Source: a bacterium (GTDB lineage: Bacteria; Desulfobacterota; GWC2-55-46; S146-80; JALXFI01). Taken from it: 11,007 nt of DNA. The stretch is taken from positions 4,194 to 15,200 of the forward strand of contig JALXFI010000288.1 in the NCBI GenBank assembly GCA_027069035.1. Reading direction: 5' to 3'. The notes beneath the pieces are model-generated. The model was given only the letters and a program-made list of their open reading frames with translations, was not told where the DNA came from and did not search any database. The stretch's first letter is position 1. The number at the start of each line of letters is the position of its first letter. This document shows positions 6,897-11,007 of this stretch, piece by piece. The translations under genes and the position numbers were made by a program.

Positions 6897-9083
6897 TTGT
6901 TTATATCCAATTATGAAATTAATATGGATAAAAAGTTGATTATTACCCGATATCGTTCATTGTTTTTGCCTTTATTCATATTGGCGCTCACATTCGGTGT
7001 GTATCTCAACTCTATAAATAACACCTTTCACTTTGATGATAGACATCATATTGTAGAAAACCCTCACATAAAAACACTTACAAATATACCCAGATTTTTC
7101 GTAGACACTGATACCTTTAGCAAAAAGCAGAACAAGGGTATGTATCGTCCGCTTCTAATGACTACATATGCTATAAACTACAGATTAAATGGTCTCAATG
7201 TATTTGGTTTTCATATAGTTAACAACCTTATTCATGCATTAAATGCTCTATTTATCTATTTCATCATATTAGGTATGTTGGATGAAAGGGAAAAAGATTA
7301 TCCTGCAATAAGGGGTAATCAGCAAGTAGATGGGAAGTGTTTTTGGCCCGCTTTTTACGGAGGCCTGATCTTTGGTGTTCACACATTAAATACGCAGGCG
7401 GTTAACTACATATCCAGCAGGTCAGCCTTGCTTGTGACTTTATTTTACCTTCTTTCTTTTTATCTTTATATCAGAGCATCAATGGGCAAGGCAAAGGGGA
7501 ATGGAGAAAGACTTACTGTTGACGGTTCTATTAATCTTTACTATATTTTTTCACTTCTTGCCTATATCCTTGCTCTTTCATCTAAAGAAATAGCCATAAC
7601 ACTGCCAATCATTTTGATCCTTTATGATCTTCTGTTTAAAAATAGAGGATCAACTATTTTTAAGAATAAAAGGTTTTCTATCCTTTATTCTTTTTTCCTG
7701 CATCATATTCCATTCTGGGTTGTATCCGGAGGATATCTATTATTGAGAAAGCACTTTGTAGGCAGGGCGATTATAAAGATATCCAAGGCAACCATGATTG
7801 AAGGCAAGGGAGTTGCTCGAAGCGTATATATTAATTTACTTACCCAATGCAAGGTCATTATTTTATATATAAAACAGATATTTTTCCCATCTAATCTGAG
7901 TGTTGTTCATGATATGACAGAGGCAACCGGTATAAAGGAGACCGCTGTTCTTTTTTCAATAATAGTAATCCTCCTGTTACTTATATCAGCAATAGTTTTA
8001 AGGAGAAGAAATGCCGGTGTAAGTTTTGGTATATTGTGGTTTTTCACAGCCATATTGCCTGAGAGTGTAGTGCCTTTAAATATGATAACAAATGAACACA
8101 GGACGTATCTGCCCGGTGTTGGCTTCATCATAGGATCTGTGTTCTTGTTAAGTGCTCTTTATCAAAGGACAAATCATAAGATGATAAAGGTATTCATCAT
8201 AATAATTCCAGTCCTATTTATTACTTTTAATACTATAGGAACTATTTCAAGAAACCGGGTGTGGAGAGATGATTATACATTGTGGAGTGATGCGATAAAA
8301 AAGGCGCCCAAAAATTATTTGGCACACAATAATCTCGGGACTGCTTACACAAAGATGGGTCATTTTGATGAAGCTTTCGATGAATTTAAAACCGCTTTGG
8401 CATTGAATCCAAAATATGGAAAATCCTACAGTAACATTGGAGCTTTCTATATGAAGACCGGACAATTTGACAAGGCTATTGATGCATTTAAAACAGCTAT
8501 TAAGATGAAACCTACAGGCCCGGCCCGGCATAAAAATTTAGCTATACTTTACATGAATAAGGGACTTACAGATGAAGCTATACATCAATTTATAGCTGCT
8601 TTAAGATTAGATCCTTTTGATCCGGTTTCTTATAATAACCTTGGTGTCCTATATGGCAAAAAAGGACTCATCGATAAATCTATTCTTTTGTACCAAAAAG
8701 CGTTAAAATATACACAAAAACCTTCTGAGCTGGCGGCATTTCACAGAAATCTTGCGGATGCCTTTCTTGTTAAGGGATTATTGAAAAAGGCTGAAGAAGA
8801 AATTGAAAAGGCAAATAAGATACTGCCTGACGATTCTAATATATATAATACCTTTGCCAAAATTTATTATACGAAAGGTAAGGTTGAGCAAGCAATATCT
8901 GCGTTAAAAAAAAGCATAAGCATAAACCCTAATAATGCAGATTCACATTATAATATTGGTCTTATTTACTTAGAAGAAGGTCTCTTTAAAAAGGCGGAAA
9001 AAGAATTTAGAGAAGTAATTAGGATAAATCCAAATGATAGTGATGCACAAAGAGAACTAATACGATTAGGGGAAAAGAGATGA
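6897..9083 (+). CDS. TMTC/PMT-like membrane protein with seven C-terminal TPR repeats, predicted O-glycosyltransferase
   Basis: The protein has 728 residues from TTG 6897, or 719 from ATG 6924; the TTG has the better ribosome binding site. After a first membrane segment (about 17-37) the external loop carries FHFDDRHHIVENPHIK (D47-D48), the acidic pair placed as in PMT/TMTC-type GT-C mannosyltransferases. YRPLLMTTYAINY, a VNYISSRSALL block, SSKEIAITLP and NEHRTYLPGVGF (399-410) are further hallmarks of the bacterial TMTC-like family. Residues 473-713 form seven TPR units: four of 34, one of 37 and two of 34 residues. A short charged tail follows. The likely role is transfer of a sugar from a polyprenyl-phosphate donor to a protein or lipid at the outer face of the inner membrane, with the TPRs binding the target; this is inferred from the eukaryotic TMTC proteins. 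The gene starts 8 bp after the previous stop and overlaps the kinase gene. Confidence 0.85.
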   Translation: MFISNYEINMDKKLIITRYRSLFLPLFILALTFGVYLNSINNTFHFDDRHHIVENPHIKTLTNIPRFFVDTDTFSKKQNKGMYRPLLMTTYAINYRLNGLNVFGFHIVNNLIHALNALFIYFIILGMLDEREKDYPAIRGNQQVDGKCFWPAFYGGLIFGVHTLNTQAVNYISSRSALLVTLFYLLSFYLYIRASMGKAKGNGERLTVDGSINLYYIFSLLAYILALSSKEIAITLPIILILYDLLFKNRGSTIFKNKRFSILYSFFLHHIPFWVVSGGYLLLRKHFVGRAIIKISKATMIEGKGVARSVYINLLTQCKVIILYIKQIFFPSNLSVVHDMTEATGIKETAVLFSIIVILLLLISAIVLRRRNAGVSFGILWFFTAILPESVVPLNMITNEHRTYLPGVGFIIGSVFLLSALYQRTNHKMIKVFIIIIPVLFITFNTIGTISRNRVWRDDYTLWSDAIKKAPKNYLAHNNLGTAYTKMGHFDEAFDEFKTALALNPKYGKSYSNIGAFYMKTGQFDKAIDAFKTAIKMKPTGPARHKNLAILYMNKGLTDEAIHQFIAALRLDPFDPVSYNNLGVLYGKKGLIDKSILLYQKALKYTQKPSELAAFHRNLADAFLVKGLLKKAEEEIEKANKILPDDSNIYNTFAKIYYTKGKVEQAISALKKSISINPNNADSHYNIGLIYLEEGLFKKAEKEFREVIRINPNDSDAQRELIRLGEKR
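9068..9073 (+). promoter_or_regulatory. Ribosome binding site of the histidine kinase gene
   Basis: AGGGGA lies six bases before ATG 9080, within the end of the TPR gene. With the ATGA overlap at 9080-9083 it fixes the kinase start and points to translational coupling. Confidence 0.7.
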
Positions 9084-10951
9084 CACATTCTCTAAAACCA
9101 TCAAGTCTTAAAATGCCGTTAAGATACCGTTTTGTCATATACTTTACCCTCCTTATCTTCTTCCTTATGATATTTGTAATACTTATAGTTGAAAAAAGAG
9201 AACGTAACACACTGCTTTTTGAAGTTAAAAAAAGGGTTGAGGCCGTTGCGGGAAATCTTGCCGCAGTAAGCACAATGTCTCTTGTTACGTATAATTATAT
9301 AACACTTAAACAGAATGCCGAAAAGGTGGCTCGGGACGAAGACGTAGTATATGTAATCATTTTAGACAAGGAAGGCAATGTTGCCGCCTATAGCGGCCAT
9401 GATGAGAAGCAGGGACAAAGGCTTGATGATGCGGTAAGCCTTAAGGCATGGAACTCTAATAGTACTGTAACTCAGGAGATATTCGACCATGAAAACGGGA
9501 TCAGGATATTGGAAACAGCCGTTCCTGTTTATATTGAGGGATCTGAAGAGAAGTGGGGATTAATAAGACTTGGTTTTTCACTTGAGAGTATCTATGCTGA
9601 CATAGCATATACGCGTGTTATCCTTATACTTATTGGTTTATCTGCATTGATTTTAGGTTGTGTCGGCTCTGTATTTCTTTCAAGGAGAATAACCCGGCCG
9701 ATGGAAGACCTTGTAAAGGCTACTGTGGAAGTGGCAAACGGTAATCTTGACCAGAAGATAGATATAAACACCGGCGATGAGATCGAGGATCTTTCGGTCA
9801 ACTTTAATGTCATGATACGGGAGGTGCTTTCGCAAAGACGGGAAATTGAATCGCGGTATGAAGAGATATTGTTACTTAAGAGATATACGGACCACATCCT
9901 TTTTTCCATGACAAACGGGCTTCTTACGATAGATTCTAACGGGGCGATAAATACGGTTAACCGTAGCGGAGAGGGCATATTGGGCGTGAAGAGCGAAATG
10001 ATTGCCGGAAAGAAATATGAAAAGGTCTTTGCGCAAAATCCATTGTTTGTAAGTTTCCTTAAAGAGGCAATCTTAAAAGGCGTGTCAAATAACAGTATAG
10101 AACAGGTCTACTATAAAGAAGGAAGAAGACGCATGCTTGCTCTTAATTTAAGTCCTCTTTTAGATGGGAAGGGATTGTCCATAGGAACCCTTTTGGTCTT
10201 TGAAGATCTTACGGAAATAAAAGAGCTTGAAGAGAAGATGCGTCATGCCGACAGACTTGCCGCGACGGGTACCATCGCCGCCTCGCTTGCCCATGAGATA
10301 AGAAATCCATTAACTGCTATCAAGACCTTTGTGCAACTGATGCCGGTAAAATTTAACAGTGAGTCCTTTCGCAAGAGGTTTGATAGCACTGTACCAAGGG
10401 AGATAAACAGGATAATAGAGATAATTGATGCTTTGCTTGACCTTTCAAGGAAACCGAAAATCGTTTTTGCGGATACAGAACTGAATGAGGTTATAAATGA
10501 ATCCCTTGGTGTTTTTGCTGAGGAGATGACAAAAAGACAGATAAGATACAAACTTAATCTTGAGGATGGTCTTCCGTTTATAAAGGCTGACAGGGAGATG
10601 CTTAAAAGGGTTTTTTCCAATCTTATTATAAATGCCCTTCAGGCGATGCCCTGCGGCGGGATGCTTGATATTTCTACAGGAACAACGAATAAAGGCACTT
10701 ACCATGCCGAGGTTTTTTGCATATTAAAGGATACCGGAGTTGGTATGAATGCCGAGACTGTTGAAAATCTTTTTAATCCCTTTTATACCACAAAGGATAA
10801 AGGTACGGGACTTGGCCTTGCTATAGTAAAAAAGATTATAGATGAGCACAAAGCCGGTATAGAGGTGACGAGCAGTCCTGATATGGGTAGCGCTTTCAGG
10901 ATCTCATTCTCTGCTCTTCAAAAAAGTTGCACAAAAATATGTGCAACTTGA
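9080..10951 (+). CDS. Membrane-bound HAMP-PAS sensor histidine kinase (NtrB-like core)
   Basis: The 623 residues run in order: a short N-terminus, membrane segment 1 (about 16-38), an extracytoplasmic sensor of about 140 residues with a Cache/PAS-like stretch (VVYVIILDKEGNVAAYSG), membrane segment 2 (about 178-200), HAMP (about 202-254), PAS (about 272-380), the dimerisation/phosphoacceptor domain with SLAHEIRNPLTAIKTF and phosphoacceptor H405, and a HATPase domain with N box NLIINALQAM (514-523), G1 DTGVGM (551-556), an F box (FNPFYTTKDKG) and G2 GTGLGL (575-580). All catalytic boxes are intact and there is no receiver domain. The core is of the NtrB/ZraS-like type that usually pairs with a sigma-54-dependent response regulator, which may be encoded downstream. 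The gene overlaps the TMTC-like gene by four bases, so the kinase may monitor the envelope or the glycan made by its operon partners. The ligand is unknown. Confidence 0.93.
   Translation: MTHSLKPSSLKMPLRYRFVIYFTLLIFFLMIFVILIVEKRERNTLLFEVKKRVEAVAGNLAAVSTMSLVTYNYITLKQNAEKVARDEDVVYVIILDKEGNVAAYSGHDEKQGQRLDDAVSLKAWNSNSTVTQEIFDHENGIRILETAVPVYIEGSEEKWGLIRLGFSLESIYADIAYTRVILILIGLSALILGCVGSVFLSRRITRPMEDLVKATVEVANGNLDQKIDINTGDEIEDLSVNFNVMIREVLSQRREIESRYEEILLLKRYTDHILFSMTNGLLTIDSNGAINTVNRSGEGILGVKSEMIAGKKYEKVFAQNPLFVSFLKEAILKGVSNNSIEQVYYKEGRRRMLALNLSPLLDGKGLSIGTLLVFEDLTEIKELEEKMRHADRLAATGTIAASLAHEIRNPLTAIKTFVQLMPVKFNSESFRKRFDSTVPREINRIIEIIDALLDLSRKPKIVFADTELNEVINESLGVFAEEMTKRQIRYKLNLEDGLPFIKADREMLKRVFSNLIINALQAMPCGGMLDISTGTTNKGTYHAEVFCILKDTGVGMNAETVENLFNPFYTTKDKGTGLGLAIVKKIIDEHKAGIEVTSSPDMGSAFRISFSALQKSCTKICAT
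10924..10949 (+). terminator. Perfect 10-bp inverted repeat over the kinase stop codon, possible terminator or operator
   Basis: AAGTTGCACA (10924-10933) and TGTGCAACTT (10940-10949) are exact reverse complements around a six-base loop. The repeat encodes the last residues of the kinase and ends on the first base of its stop. A run of five T's follows only at 10961-10965, eleven bases after the stem, so it is not a standard intrinsic terminator. It could be a weak terminator, a 3'-end RNA stabiliser, or a dyad binding site for a regulator. Confidence 0.45.
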
Positions 10952-11007
10952 TACCTGCCCTTTTTACCGCACATTGATCTGCTTAAATCATAATAGCTTT
11001 TACTTGT

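Noticed and set aside
9592..9978. Minus-strand open frame of 128 codons
   Set aside because: It is the reverse of the HAMP and PAS coding region of the kinase, with low-complexity Ser/Arg/Ile content typical of an antisense shadow.
10927..10946. NtrC binding site or sigma-54 promoter at the end of the kinase
   Set aside because: The half-sites are one base too far apart for NtrC, and no GG-N10-GC sigma-54 pattern was found in the tail on either strand.

Overview
The window is an AT-rich bacterial stretch in which every supported gene lies on the + strand. The last gene uses a four-base stop/start overlap. By eye GC is roughly 30% over the first kilobase and about 40% or a little more in the 4.3-6.9 kb and 9.1-10.9 kb genes. 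The protein families present (a flavoprotein of surface-sugar loci, large polytopic membrane proteins of glycosyltransferase type, a fused transporter-like/spermidine-synthase-like protein, a TMTC-like TPR membrane protein and a PAS histidine kinase) suggest a Gram-negative environmental bacterium. The spread fits Nitrospirota, Omnitrophota, Deltaproteobacteria-like or related candidate phyla. This placement is an inference from family content, not from a marker gene.

Left block (1-4215). The window opens inside a FAD-dependent amine-oxidase/UDP-galactopyranose-mutase-like gene whose 5' end is cut off. It is followed by a 35-codon ORF with a good ribosome binding site that overlaps the flavoprotein gene by 14 bp, and then by a 1008-codon polytopic membrane protein with a C-terminal soluble domain. 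The short ORF and the large gene can be joined by a single -1 shift in a run of six T's, so they may be one gene broken by an indel, or less likely one that uses frameshifting. The block looks like part of a polysaccharide or glycan assembly locus.

Junction (4216-4338). These 123 bp hold a possible sigma-70-type promoter and a short leader with two mutually exclusive small hairpins. GC content changes here, so it probably separates two transcription units.

Right block (4339-10951). Three tightly packed genes form a likely operon. The first encodes a membrane protein with an internally duplicated N-terminal half and a cytosolic spermidine-synthase-like domain that has lost one expected catalytic aspartate. 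The second encodes a TMTC/PMT-like membrane protein with seven C-terminal TPR repeats. The third encodes a membrane-bound HAMP-PAS histidine kinase. The kinase start overlaps the stop of the TPR gene. A perfect 10-bp inverted repeat covers the kinase stop codon, and the last 56 bp hold no recognisable gene. The cognate response regulator may lie just beyond the window.

No tRNA, rRNA, CRISPR array, insertion sequence or integrase was recognised. The most unusual points are the split gene around 1037-1189, the fused and partly degenerate spermidine-synthase protein, and the coupling of a sensor kinase to a TMTC-like glycosyltransferase candidate.
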